From Paracidovorax wautersii (lineage in GTDB: Bacteria > Pseudomonadota > Gammaproteobacteria > Burkholderiales > Burkholderiaceae_C): 64,000 nucleotides of DNA. Shown piece after piece: positions 26,429 to 35,049 of the stretch. Where the stretch lies: assembly GCA_009912175.1 (NCBI GenBank), contig WNDQ01000001.1, positions 124,001 to 188,000 on the forward strand, given 5' to 3'. The stretch's first letter is position 1; each line of letters starts with the position of its first letter. The notes under the pieces were generated by a model, which saw only the letters and a list, made by a program, of their open reading frames with translations, searched no databases and was not told the DNA's origin. Position numbers and translations under genes: made by a program.

Positions 26429-28324
26429 TTACCGCGTCGCCGCCGGGCCGATGAAGGACTTGGTGCTGTAGAGCGTGTGGTCCAGGCGCTGGATCGCGGG
26501 CACGCCGCCCGTGCCCGTGGCCAGACCATCGATGTAGGCCTGGAACACGTCGGCGTCGAGCACGCCCACGTCCAGGCGGCGCGCGGCGGGCACCTGGGCC
26601 AGCGTGGTGTAGCCGTCACCGCCCGTGGCGTTGAAGCTCAGCACGGCCAGGCGGTAGGTCTTGGCCTCGTCGAGCGCCACCCAGGTCTGGCTGGCCGGCT
26701 CGAAGACCTCGAAGTGGCTGGCGCGCGCGCCCTTGGCCTGGGAGGCATCCACGTCGAAACGCAGGCCCCCGGTGTAGGGATAGGGGCCGGTCGTGCCGCC
26801 CGTCTTGAAGACGGCGTCCAGGCCGTCCTCGACCATACCCCGGGCTTCGGCGCCGGTGATGCTCATCATCCACAGCATGTTGGCAAACGGCAGCACTTCG
26901 ATCACATTGGCCGCGGTGACCTGGCCCTTGAGCGGCACACGCACACCGCCGCCGCTTTGCAGGCTGATGTCGGCCCCGCCATAGCTCGTGTTCGCCACCG
27001 CCAGGTAGGCCTGGGCGACCAGTTGCTGGACGTCGCCGCCACGCACGCTGACGCTGCCTTCGGCGTTGCAGTCCGCACTGGAGCGGCTGTAGTCGACCGA
27101 ACCCACACCGCCCGGCACGCGGCGCGCACACAGCTCCAACGGGGCATGGGCCACGACCTTGGCGCGGTAGTCCGCCACCTGCGCCGTGTAGGGCGCCAGC
27201 ACCTCGACGGCCCGTGCGTTCTCGGCCGTGACACGCAGGAAGCCGCTGGCGGCCACGTCGGCCTCGATGGCCACGCGGTCGGCGGTCGACACCGCCTTGC
27301 CGCCGATCTGGAAGTTGTCGCCGATCAGCACATGCGGCGTGCCGGCGCACTGCGTCACGCGCCCCTCGGCGTCGAAGCGGACCTTGAGCTCGCCGACCAC
27401 GTGCGCGTACTCCCAGGCCTGGGCAATGCAGACCGTCTCGCCGTCCTTGTTGCGCAGCGCCTGGGCGTAGCCGCCGCCCGGCGTGCCCACGCCATAGGTG
27501 GCCAGCGTATCCGGACCCAGCAAGGTGTGCGAGTCGCCGCCGATCACCACGTCGACGCCCGACAGCTTGGCCAGCACCTGCTTGTCGTACTCGTAGCCGA
27601 TGTGGCTTTGCAGCACGATCTTGTTGATGCCTTGCGCACGCAGCGCGTCGATGGCGCGCTGCGCGGCGACCGTCTCGTCCTCGAACGTGGTGTCCGGGTC
27701 GGGGCTGGACGACTCCTTGGTCTTGCCCGCAATGGTCAGCCCGACCAGGCCGATCTTCTGGCCGCCCCGCTCGATCACGGTGGCGGGCTGGACATAGCCC
27801 GGCGCACGGCTGCTGTTGAGCGCCGAGTTCGCGCCGAACTGCACGTTGGCGCTGAGCACCGGTGTCTGGCAGGCGCCGGCGTGCAGGCGGTCGATCCATT
27901 GCTTGAGTTCGGTGTCGCCCTTGTCGAATTCGTGGTTGCCCAGCGTGAACGCATCGAAGCAGACGGTGTTCATGAGCGCCGCATCGGCCTCGCCGATCGC
28001 GCCCGCGCGGCTGTAGTACAGCGTGCCGCTGAGCGCGTCGCCCGCGTGGATCTTGATCACGTTGCTCGATGACGCGGCCAGGTCCTCGAAGGCCTGGGTC
28101 ACGCGCGCAAAACCGGCCGCGTCCACCGACACCGCCACACGCTCGCCCGCGGCGTTGCGCAACTGCAGCGTCTTGCTCTTGGCGTCCAGGTTGGAGTGAT
28201 GGTCGTTGATGTGCAGCAGCGTCAGCTCCAGCGCTTGTGCGGCGGGTGGCGTGGTCGGCGTGCCGCCGCCGTTGTTGTTGTCGTCATCGCCTCCGCAGGC
28301 GGCCAGCGCAGCACCTGCCAGCAA
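26429..28324 (-). CDS. 5'-nucleotidase / cyclic phosphodiesterase (UshA-like), signal peptide interrupted by a stop
   Basis: The 631-residue frame holds a complete two-domain enzyme. The metallophosphatase domain has LTLLHINDHHSNLD, KIHAGDALSGTLYYSR, TLGNHEFDKGD and VVIGGDSHTLLGPD; a C-terminal nucleotidase domain follows (LQSGGGVRVPLKGQVTAANV). It would release phosphate and nucleosides outside the cytoplasm. The N-terminus is odd: a lipobox (LAACGG) is present, but the frame opens only at TTG 28324. An in-frame TGA at 28334-28336 separates it from a plausible start ATG 28429 (MTERHFEQPRTPRG). Reading that stop as Arg would give a normal lipoprotein signal. So export may be lost, or a base is wrong. 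Confidence 0.88.
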   Translation of the reverse strand: MLAGAALAACGGDDDNNNGGGTPTTPPAAQALELTLLHINDHHSNLDAKSKTLQLRNAAGERVAVSVDAAGFARVTQAFEDLAASSSNVIKIHAGDALSGTLYYSRAGAIGEADAALMNTVCFDAFTLGNHEFDKGDTELKQWIDRLHAGACQTPVLSANVQFGANSALNSSRAPGYVQPATVIERGGQKIGLVGLTIAGKTKESSSPDPDTTFEDETVAAQRAIDALRAQGINKIVLQSHIGYEYDKQVLAKLSGVDVVIGGDSHTLLGPDTLATYGVGTPGGGYAQALRNKDGETVCIAQAWEYAHVVGELKVRFDAEGRVTQCAGTPHVLIGDNFQIGGKAVSTADRVAIEADVAASGFLRVTAENARAVEVLAPYTAQVADYRAKVVAHAPLELCARRVPGGVGSVDYSRSSADCNAEGSVSVRGGDVQQLVAQAYLAVANTSYGGADISLQSGGGVRVPLKGQVTAANVIEVLPFANMLWMMSITGAEARGMVEDGLDAVFKTGGTTGPYPYTGGLRFDVDASQAKGARASHFEVFEPASQTWVALDEAKTYRLAVLSFNATGGDGYTTLAQVPAARRLDVGVLDADVFQAYIDGLATGTGGVPAIQRLDHTLYSTKSFIGPAATR

Positions 28325-28464
28325 GGCCAGCGCTCAAGTGCAAACCTGGTGGGCCTGGCGAGCCACGCCCGCACGCAGCCCCACGGGACCGCGCGGGGTG
28401 CGCGGCTGCTCGAAATGTCGTTCCGTCATGAACCGTCCTCGTCGATCAAAAACCTGAAGATCGT

Positions 28465-28493
28465 GTAAACGGTTCGTGACGCCGCCGTGAAAG
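28465..28493 (-). promoter_or_regulatory. Possible Pho-box-like repeats upstream of the 5'-nucleotidase
   Basis: On the minus strand three heptamers CTTTCAC, GCGTCAC and CGTTTAC recur every 11 bases, resembling degraded copies of CTGTCAT/C. They lie 36-64 bp upstream of ATG 28429, in the gap shared with the divergent nuclease gene. The fit is partial (6/7, 5/7, 4/7). Confidence 0.25.
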
Positions 28494-28580
28494 GTCGCGA
28501 TCCAGACGCAATCCAGACACAAACGCTCGGCCACTCGCACACCACGCCACCGTCACAAAGCCTTCCTAGACTCCGGCGCG

Positions 28581-31097
28581 TTGCAACCCTTAGAGCCTGT
28601 GCCTGTGTCCTTCCGCCCACCTTCCCGCATCGCCTTCGCCGCCTGGCTTGCCACCGTCGTGGTCACGCCGGCCCACGCCGAGCTGTTCTTCAGCGAGTAC
28701 GTCGAAGGCTCCAGCAACAACAAGGCGCTGGAGATCTTCAATCCGGACGCGGCCGGCATCGACCTCTCGGCCTACACCGTCGAGCAGTACAACAACGGCA
28801 ACACGTCGCCGAGCGCCCGTTTTCCGCTGGCGGGCACGCTCGCGGCCGGCGGCGTCTATGTCGTCGCACACCCGACGCTGGCCACGCAACTGGCCAGCGG
28901 CCTCGTCCAGCAGCAAGCCTCGCTCGGCTTCAACGGCAATGACGCCGTCGTGCTCAAGAAGGACGGCGCAGTGGTCGACCGCATCGGCCAGGTCGGCTTC
29001 GACCCCGGCACCGAGTGGCGCAGCAACGGCGTGTCCACACTCAACCAGACGCTGCGCCGCAAGGCCGAGATCGCCACGGGCGACACCGCCGCCGACACGG
29101 CGTTCGATCCGTCCGTTGGCTGGCTGGCCTTTGCGCAGGACGACTTCAGCGGCCTGGGCCTGCCCGGCCAACAGACGGCGACGCCTGGTGGCGGCGATCC
29201 CGGCGGTGGGGCTGGCGTGACCTGCGGCGGCGCCCACACCGTCATCGCCGACATCCAGGGCAGCGCGGCCGAATCGCCACTCAAGGGCCAGACCGTCAAC
29301 GTCGAAGCCGTCGTCAGCGCCAGCTACCTGGGCAGCGGCGGATTCACGGGCTTTTTTATCCAGCAGGCCGACGACGAACGCGCCAATCGCGCCCACACGT
29401 CCGATGGTGTCTTCGTCTACGCGCCCGGCCTGGCCGCAACAGCGGTCAGCGCCGGCCAGCGCATTCACCTGCGCGGCACGGTGGAAGAATTCGGCGGCCA
29501 GACGCAGCTGCGCCTGAGCGGCGCCAGCAACCTGGCAGTCTGCCGCACGGGCCAGACCGTGACGCCCGTCACGCTCAACCTGCCGCTGCCCGACGGCGCG
29601 AGCTTTGCCGACTACGAAGGCATGTACGTGCGCTTCAGCCAGGACCTGCGCGTCAACGAGGTCTACGAACTGGCACGCTACGGCAGCATCGTGCTCGCGC
29701 CCACGCTGCTGCAGACACCCACGCAGACCGCAGCCCCGGGTGCAGCGGCCGTGGCGGTGGCCGCCAGCAACGCGCGCTCGCGCATCATCCTGGACGACGG
29801 CAAAGGCGCGCAGAACCCCGATCCGGTGATCTACCCCCCAGGCGGCCTGAGCGCGGCCAACACCCTGCGGCGCGGCTACACCGTGCATGGCGGCGTCGAA
29901 GGCGTGCTGAACATGCGCTACAGCGCCTGGCGCATCCAGCCGCTGCCCGGTGCGGCCGTGCCGACATTCGACGCCACCGGCAACCCGCGCCCCGACGCCC
30001 CGCCACGCGCGGCCGGCAGCGACCTGCGCGTGGCCTCGTTCAACGTGCTAAACTACTTCAACGGCAACGGCCAGGGTGCGGGCTTCGACGACCCAACCAA
30101 CCGCGGCGCCGCCACGCAGGACGAATTCGAGCGCCAGCGCGCCAAGATCGTCGCCGCGCTCGAAGGGCTGGACGCCGACGTGGTCGGCCTCATGGAAATC
30201 GAGAACGACGGCTACGGCAGCAACAGCGCCGTCCAGGACCTGGTGCGCCAGCTCGGCAGCCACTGGGCCTTCGTCTCGCCCGGCACGGCGCAGCTGGGCG
30301 GCGACGCCATCGCCGTGGCGCTGATCTACCGCCAGGACCGGGTCGAGCCCGTCGGCCAGGCCGCCACGCTGGCCATCGACGACAAGAACCGCCAGCCGCT
30401 GGCCCAGACCTTCCGCGCACTCGGTGGCGGCCGGGCCGTGACGGTTGCCGTCAACCACCTCAAGTCCAAGAGCTGCGGCGACGCCACGGGCAGCAATGCC
30501 GACCAGGGCGACGGCCAGGGCTGCTGGAGCCCCACACGCGTGCAGGCCGCCAGCCGCATTGCCGACTGGCTGCGCGGCGCGCCCACGGGCGTGGCCGACG
30601 CCGGCGTGCTGATCGTGGGCGACCTCAACGCCTATGCGCAGGAAGACCCCATCACCACGCTGGCCGCCCACGGCTACGCCAACATGCTGGCGCGGCATGC
30701 GGGCGCGCAAGCCTACAGCTACGTCTTCAGCGGCGAGTCCGGCAACCTCGACCACGCGCTGGCCGACGCCACCGCCAGCGCCACCGTGGTGAACACGCAA
30801 GCCTGGCACATCAACGCCGACGAACCGCTGGGCCTGCAGTACACCCGGCAGTACAAGAGCGACGCCCAGCAGGCCAGCTTCTACGCGCCCGACGCCTATC
30901 GTTCGTCGGACCACGACCCCGTGGTCGTCGATCTGGCTCTGGCCGAAACCAGCGGCGGCGGTGATGGTGACGGCGGCGGCACAACACCACCCGCCAGCGG
31001 TGACGGGGGTGGCAGCATCGGCCTGCTGGCGGCCCTGCTCGCGGCTTGCGGCGTCGGCATGGCCTGCGCACGCCGTGCGCGGGCGGCCCGTCGATAA
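28581..31097 (+). CDS. ExeM/NucH-family extracellular endonuclease with lamin-tail domain and GlyGly-CTERM-like tail
   Basis: 838 residues from TTG 28581; GTG 28605 is an alternative start. A signal peptide (IAFAAWLATVVVTPAHA) is followed by a lamin-tail domain (LFFSEYVEGSSNNKALEIFN), a middle OB-like region, and an endonuclease/exonuclease/phosphatase domain (DLRVASFNVLNYFNGNG, VVGLMEIENDGYGSN, VAVNHLKSKSCGD, YRSSDHDPVVVDLAL). The C-terminus is Gly/Ser-rich, then one hydrophobic helix and an Arg cluster (GGSIGLLAALLAACGVGMAC, RRARAARR). That is the layout of GlyGly-CTERM sorting signals cut by rhombosortase. It probably degrades extracellular DNA for nutrients. It is divergent from the 5'-nucleotidase gene. 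Confidence 0.92.
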   Translation: MQPLEPVPVSFRPPSRIAFAAWLATVVVTPAHAELFFSEYVEGSSNNKALEIFNPDAAGIDLSAYTVEQYNNGNTSPSARFPLAGTLAAGGVYVVAHPTLATQLASGLVQQQASLGFNGNDAVVLKKDGAVVDRIGQVGFDPGTEWRSNGVSTLNQTLRRKAEIATGDTAADTAFDPSVGWLAFAQDDFSGLGLPGQQTATPGGGDPGGGAGVTCGGAHTVIADIQGSAAESPLKGQTVNVEAVVSASYLGSGGFTGFFIQQADDERANRAHTSDGVFVYAPGLAATAVSAGQRIHLRGTVEEFGGQTQLRLSGASNLAVCRTGQTVTPVTLNLPLPDGASFADYEGMYVRFSQDLRVNEVYELARYGSIVLAPTLLQTPTQTAAPGAAAVAVAASNARSRIILDDGKGAQNPDPVIYPPGGLSAANTLRRGYTVHGGVEGVLNMRYSAWRIQPLPGAAVPTFDATGNPRPDAPPRAAGSDLRVASFNVLNYFNGNGQGAGFDDPTNRGAATQDEFERQRAKIVAALEGLDADVVGLMEIENDGYGSNSAVQDLVRQLGSHWAFVSPGTAQLGGDAIAVALIYRQDRVEPVGQAATLAIDDKNRQPLAQTFRALGGGRAVTVAVNHLKSKSCGDATGSNADQGDGQGCWSPTRVQAASRIADWLRGAPTGVADAGVLIVGDLNAYAQEDPITTLAAHGYANMLARHAGAQAYSYVFSGESGNLDHALADATASATVVNTQAWHINADEPLGLQYTRQYKSDAQQASFYAPDAYRSSDHDPVVVDLALAETSGGGDGDGGGTTPPASGDGGGSIGLLAALLAACGVGMACARRARAARR

Positions 31098-31134
31098 AAA
31101 ATGGCCCCTCGGCCCATCGCGATGCGATGACCCG

Positions 31135-31156
31135 ATCCCCCGGGGGGGATGTTTTT
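31135..31156 (+). terminator. Intrinsic terminator of the extracellular nuclease gene
   Basis: ATCCCCC-GG-GGGGGAT hairpin followed by GTTTTT, 37 bp after the stop codon at 31097. The two-base loop would open to a shorter stem in RNA. Confidence 0.6.
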
Positions 31157-31177
31157 ATCTTGGGGCGGCCCAGCAAT

Positions 31178-31211
31178 AAAAAATCATCCGTGCCGGCCAG
31201 CGCCGGCACGG
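31178..31211 (-). terminator. Intrinsic terminator of the SpmAB-like gene
   Basis: On the minus strand a perfect 10-bp stem CCGTGCCGGC-GCTG-GCCGGCACGG is followed by GATGATTTTTT. It begins two bases after the stop codon at 31213. Confidence 0.8.
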
Positions 31212-31212
31212 T

Positions 31213-32424
31213 TCAAGCAAAGAACCAGTAACACACCGCGATCGAGGCCACGACCCCGGCCAGATCGGCCAGCAGCGCGCAGCCCACCGCGTGCCGCGCG
31301 CGCTGGATGCCAACCGCGCCGAAGTACACCGCCAGCACGTAGAACGTCGTCTCGGTGCTGCCCTGCATGGTCGCGGCCACCGGGGCCGCAAAGCTGTCGA
31401 CACCGTGCGTCTGCATGGTCTCGATCAGCAGCGCCCGCGCGGCGCTACCCGAAAACGGCTTGGTCAGCGCCACCGGCAACGCATCGACAAAACGGCCATC
31501 CAGGCCCAACGCCTGCACCAGCCAGCGCAGGCCATCGAGCGCCACGTCCAGCGCCCCCGATGCCCGCAGAACACCCACGGCGCACAACATGGCCACCAGG
31601 TAGGGCAGCAGGTTCTTCGCCACCTCAAAACCGTCCTTGGCCCCTTCGATGAAGGTCTCGTAGACCGGCACCCGCCGCAGCGCGTCCCACAGCAGGAACA
31701 GCACCAGATTGCCCAGCAGCGACGACAAGGACGCCAGGGCCACGGACGACAAGCCGGCCAGCACGGCCATGAAGCCACCCAGCAGCACGGCACCGCCGCC
31801 CAGCCAGGCCAGCACCACCGGGTCCCACAGCCGCAGGCGCTGCATCCAGGCCACGCTCAGCAAGCCCACCAGCGTCGAGGCCGTGGTCGCCAGCAAAATC
31901 GGCAGGAAGACGAGTGTGGGATCGGGCGCGCCCTGCTGCGCGCGGTACATGAAGATCGAGACCGGCAGCAGCGTCAGCGACGAGGCATTGAGCACCAGGA
32001 ATAAGATCTGCGCATTGCTCGCGGTCGTCGGCGATGGATTGAGTTCCTGCAAGGCCCGCATGGCCTTCAAGCCGATCGGCGTCGCCGCGTTGTCCAGCCC
32101 CAAGCCATTGGCCGCGAAGTTCAGCGTGATCAGCCCCAGCGCCGGGTGCCCTGCCGGCACCTCGGGCATCAGCCGGCGAAACAGAGGGCCCAGCAAGCGC
32201 GCCAGCAAATCGACCGCCCCCGCCTTTTCCGCAATCTTGAGCACGCCCAGCCAGAGCGTGAGCGTGCCGAACAGCAGCACCATCACCTCCACCGCCAATC
32301 GCGCCATCGCAAACAGACTGGCCACCATCGCCGCGAACACCTCGGCGTCGCCCCCCACCAGCCAGCGCAGCAAACCCGTCACCGCCGCCGTCACAAAAAA
32401 CGCAAGCCACAAGCCGTTGAGCAT
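31213..32424 (-). CDS. Fused spore maturation protein SpmA/SpmB-like membrane protein (nucleoside-recognition domains)
   Basis: 403 residues from ATG 32424 (MLNGLWLAFFVTAAVTGLL), preceded by AAGGA; the track start at 32553 is unsupported. Two nucleoside-recognition (Gate) domains are joined. The SpmA-like half has VMVLLFGTLTLWLGVLKIAE and LITLNFAANGLGLDNAATPI. The SpmB-like half has YETFIEGAKDGFEVAKNLLP and ATMQGSTETTFYVLAVYFGA. Many hydrophobic segments place it in the inner membrane. The fusion is known in non-sporing proteobacteria, where its function is not established. It ends in a strong terminator and stands alone. Confidence 0.9.
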   Translation of the reverse strand: MLNGLWLAFFVTAAVTGLLRWLVGGDAEVFAAMVASLFAMARLAVEVMVLLFGTLTLWLGVLKIAEKAGAVDLLARLLGPLFRRLMPEVPAGHPALGLITLNFAANGLGLDNAATPIGLKAMRALQELNPSPTTASNAQILFLVLNASSLTLLPVSIFMYRAQQGAPDPTLVFLPILLATTASTLVGLLSVAWMQRLRLWDPVVLAWLGGGAVLLGGFMAVLAGLSSVALASLSSLLGNLVLFLLWDALRRVPVYETFIEGAKDGFEVAKNLLPYLVAMLCAVGVLRASGALDVALDGLRWLVQALGLDGRFVDALPVALTKPFSGSAARALLIETMQTHGVDSFAAPVAATMQGSTETTFYVLAVYFGAVGIQRARHAVGCALLADLAGVVASIAVCYWFFA

Positions 32425-32614
32425 CGAGGTCCTTCTAAGAGCGTGTTTACGTTCCACCGTCCAGCACGTCTCATGAACGAGTCGGCACCACCCAGTCTGC
32501 ACCGCACAGAGCCGAACGTCGGCCTCATCGCAACGTGGCTGCGGCCTTTTCAAACAGGCAGGGCAGCCTCACTCAATCCAAGCGCAAACTGGTCCACATT
32601 GGCCCGCACCCACG

Positions 32615-32647
32615 AAAAAAGCCGCTTGCCTTTCGACAAGCGGCTTT
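32615..32647 (-). terminator. Intrinsic terminator of the porin gene
   Basis: On the minus strand AAAGCCGCTTG, an eight-base loop, CAAGCGGCTTT, then a run of six T in total. The 11-bp stem starts about 42 bp after the porin stop. Confidence 0.85.
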
Positions 32648-32689
32648 CGCAAGTTTTAAATCCAGGCAGGCACAAGGCCTGCGTCGGAT

Positions 32690-33709
32690 TTAGAACCAGT
32701 GGTCGAAACCAGCAGTGACTTGCGAAGCGGTGTCCTTGCCACCGGTGAACACGTCGTTCTTCGCCTTCAGGTAGCTGGCGCCAGCGTACACATTGCTGCG
32801 CTTGGACAGCTTGTAGTCGGCACCGATGCCCAGGCCTTGGATCTTGCCGGAGGAAGGACCACCTGCGGTGAAGCCCGAACCGTACAGACCGCGGCTGGCG
32901 CGACCAGCTTCTTGCTGGTAGTTGTAAGCGATGCGCAGCGTCGTCGCGCCGAACGGAACCTTCGCGCCAATGGTGGCGGTGTTCTTCTTGTCCTTGTTCT
33001 GGTCGTATTCCCAGGCGCCGAGCAGGGCGACGGGACCGAAGTCATAGGAACCGCCCAGTTGATACAGACCCTTGGTGCCAGCAGCACCGTTCTTGCCAGC
33101 CGTCAGGCCAACACCGACCGGACCATTGGCATAGTCCAGGCCCAGGGAGTAAGGAGCCTTTTGCGTCGTGCCGGCCGGGGTGGTCCAGTCGCCGCTCTGA
33201 GCTTCCTTGGTGGCGATCTGGCCGGTCACCTTGAAGCCGCTGAAGTTCGGCGAGATGTAGGTCGCTGCGTTTTGGTTACGCGCGCCATTGGAGGTCAGCG
33301 CCGAAGCGGCGTTGTTCCACGCGCCGCCGAACGCGCCGCCGTAGTTGCCCACGAAGGTGTCGTTCAGGGTGTATTGCTTACCGAAGCGAACTTCACCGAA
33401 GCCACCAGCCAACGACAGGAAGGATTGGCGATTGCCCAGGCCAGTCGAGGAGCCAGTGCCGGAGTCAACGTTGTAGCCCGTTTCAACAACGAAACCAGCC
33501 TTCAGACCGTTGCCCAGATCTTCAACGCCACGGAAACCGATGCGCGAACCAACCAGACCACCGGAGTTCTGCCTGTACTTGGCACCCGAACCGCTCACGT
33601 TGTCCCAGGTGTAGTTCACGTCGGCGCTGCCGTACAGCGTGACAGAAGACTGAGCCATCGCGGCGCCGGAAGCGGCCAGCACGGCCAGGGCGATCAGAGA
33701 CTTTTTCAT
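32690..33709 (-). CDS. Gram-negative porin (betaproteobacterial Omp32/OmpC-like family)
   Basis: 339 residues from ATG 33709 (MKKSLIALAVLAASGAAMAQ), with GGAG upstream and a typical signal peptide. The mature start SSVTLYGSADVNYTWDN, the eyelet-loop-like regions and the C-terminal Phe (GFDHWF) identify a 16-strand trimeric outer-membrane porin. The codon choice is more A/T-tolerant than in most neighbours, which fits a very highly expressed gene. A long upstream region (about 330 bp) and a strong terminator show it is transcribed alone. Confidence 0.96.
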   Translation of the reverse strand: MKKSLIALAVLAASGAAMAQSSVTLYGSADVNYTWDNVSGSGAKYRQNSGGLVGSRIGFRGVEDLGNGLKAGFVVETGYNVDSGTGSSTGLGNRQSFLSLAGGFGEVRFGKQYTLNDTFVGNYGGAFGGAWNNAASALTSNGARNQNAATYISPNFSGFKVTGQIATKEAQSGDWTTPAGTTQKAPYSLGLDYANGPVGVGLTAGKNGAAGTKGLYQLGGSYDFGPVALLGAWEYDQNKDKKNTATIGAKVPFGATTLRIAYNYQQEAGRASRGLYGSGFTAGGPSSGKIQGLGIGADYKLSKRSNVYAGASYLKAKNDVFTGGKDTASQVTAGFDHWF

Positions 33710-34036
33710 TACGTAATTCTCCAAGGTTAAACATGGGGCGCCGGTGCCTGTGTGTCTGGGTTGCCGACTTGGAAGCACTCCCTGAAACACCGGTGCCCCG
33801 GGCCAACCTCCTTTTCGGAAGTTAATGCTATTGCAACAGACCCGCCGCCCTTTAGCCAAGCTTTTTGGACGTGGGCCGCTGGTTTTGTTGTCACGCTGCA
33901 ACAGCCGAAGTCGGCCCTGTTTGCGCGCCACGAGAAAGCGCCGCTGCGGCTTGTCAGCCTTGGCCTACAAACCTTATGTGACAACAGGTTGACGAGCAAA
34001 CCTCATGTGAGATCGCCCCGGCGCAAAACGATTTCG
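33710..34036. other. Long upstream region of the porin gene
   Basis: 327 bases without a supported gene. Its AT content is higher than the flanking genes. Besides the porin ribosome-binding site (GGAG) I see only the paired repeats at 33968-34010. I could not identify a convincing -35/-10 pair. Confidence 0.5.
33968..34010. repeat. Paired 14-bp direct repeats upstream of the porin
   Basis: CAAACCTTATGTGA (33968-33981) and CAAACCTCATGTGA (33997-34010) differ at one base and are 29 bp apart start to start. They lie 260-300 bp before the porin ATG and just after the osmC-like gene. Tandem sites of this kind may bind a regulator that controls the porin; that is inference. Confidence 0.4.
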
Positions 34037-34498
34037 TCAGGCTGGGACCAACTCGAAGCTGGTGGTGATCTCGGCCGTCTTGCCCAGCATGATGGTGGCC
34101 GAGCAGTACTTCTCGTGGCTCATGTGGATGGCGCGTTCCACGGCTGTTTCGGGAATGTCCTTACCCGTGACGACGAAGTGCAGGTTGATGCGCGTGAACA
34201 CCTTGGGGTCGACCTCGGCCCGCTCGGCCTGGATCTGCACGGTGCAGCCCTGCACGGCGTGGCGGCCGCGCTTGAGGATGAGCACGACGTCATAGGCCGT
34301 GCAGCCACCCGCGCCGGCCAGCAGCAGTTCCATGGGGCGCGCCGCCAGGTTGCGCCCGCCGTTTTCCGGCCGGGCCGCATCGGGCGCGCCGTCCATGGCG
34401 ATGACGTGGCCACTGCCCGTCTCGGCCACAAAACCCATGCCGGAACGCGTGCCGGACGCGCCGGTCCAGCTCACCGAGCATTCCATCGTATTGCTCAT
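34037..34498 (-). CDS. OsmC/Ohr-family protein
   Basis: 153 residues from ATG 34498 (MSNTMECSVSWTGASGTRS); the track start adds a spurious leader. Both family cysteines are present, in LLLAGAGGCTAYDVVLILKR and AIHMSHEKYCSATIMLGKTA. These form the peroxidatic pair in OsmC/Ohr proteins that reduce organic hydroperoxides with dihydrolipoyl donors. This branch is the YhfA-like group rather than Ohr itself, so the peroxide preference is uncertain. The gene is divergent from the small RNA and ilvA. Confidence 0.92.
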   Translation of the reverse strand: MSNTMECSVSWTGASGTRSGMGFVAETGSGHVIAMDGAPDAARPENGGRNLAARPMELLLAGAGGCTAYDVVLILKRGRHAVQGCTVQIQAERAEVDPKVFTRINLHFVVTGKDIPETAVERAIHMSHEKYCSATIMLGKTAEITTSFELVPA

Positions 34499-34665
34499 AT
34501 CGAAGCTTTCTCTATTAATAACAACCACGGAAAAAAGACAGCGAGGCCCGAAGGACGGTCCATCCAGACGCCTCGGCGCATGCCATGGCTGCATTGTGAC
34601 GGTCCCGCATCCCGCGGCGACCTGATGCGACGAAGCAACATTGCGGTCTTTGTGGCCTGCGTATG

Positions 34666-34694
34666 TTGCGTTGCAAAAAACAGGGGTTTATACT
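34666..34694 (+). promoter_or_regulatory. Sigma-70 promoter for the candidate small RNA
   Basis: TTGCGT (34666-34671), exactly 17 bases, then TATACT (34689-34694). Transcription would begin near 34701. Confidence 0.6.
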
Positions 34695-34700
34695 AGGGCC

Positions 34701-34813
34701 AACGCGTTCCCGATTTTTCAGTATCTTGTGAAATCGGCTCGAATGCCCCAGTTGTCTCCTCCACCCTCCAATGGTGGATTTAAACCCGACTCTCACGAGT
34801 CGGGGTTTTTTTT
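34701..34813 (+). ncRNA. Candidate small RNA with anti-Shine-Dalgarno loop and intrinsic terminator
   Basis: A promoter-like pair and a strong terminator bracket about 113 nt with no convincing coding frame. The predicted fold has three parts. The 5' hairpin pairs CCGATTT with AAATCGG. The middle stem UCCACC/GGUGGA has a CUCCAAU loop and sits inside a pyrimidine tract (UCUCCUCCACCCUCC, 34755-34769) complementary to ribosome-binding sites. The terminator is CCCGACTC-TCAC-GAGTCGGG (34785-34804) followed by G and eight T. It ends 236 bp before the ilvA start, so it is unlikely to be a classical ilvA leader, and no Ile/Val/Leu-rich leader peptide is seen. Exact ends are approximate. Confidence 0.6.
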
Positions 34814-35049
34814 CGCCCACGCGGGGCCAGCGCTGGTGGATCGGTCTTTCGTTGCGCCGTGCCTGGGCAGGCAGGCCACTCTGGCCTGGGGATGCCCACG
34901 GCGCCAAGCCGTATGATGCGGGCGGCTCGCGTGCCGGCGCTTCTGCGGCTCTGCGCTTTCGTCCGGCGGCCGGGCCTCTCTTCCTGTTTGTCAACCGCAG
35001 CTTGACGGCAATGCCAGGACCGTTCGACGGCAAGGCAAGGCCGAGCCCT

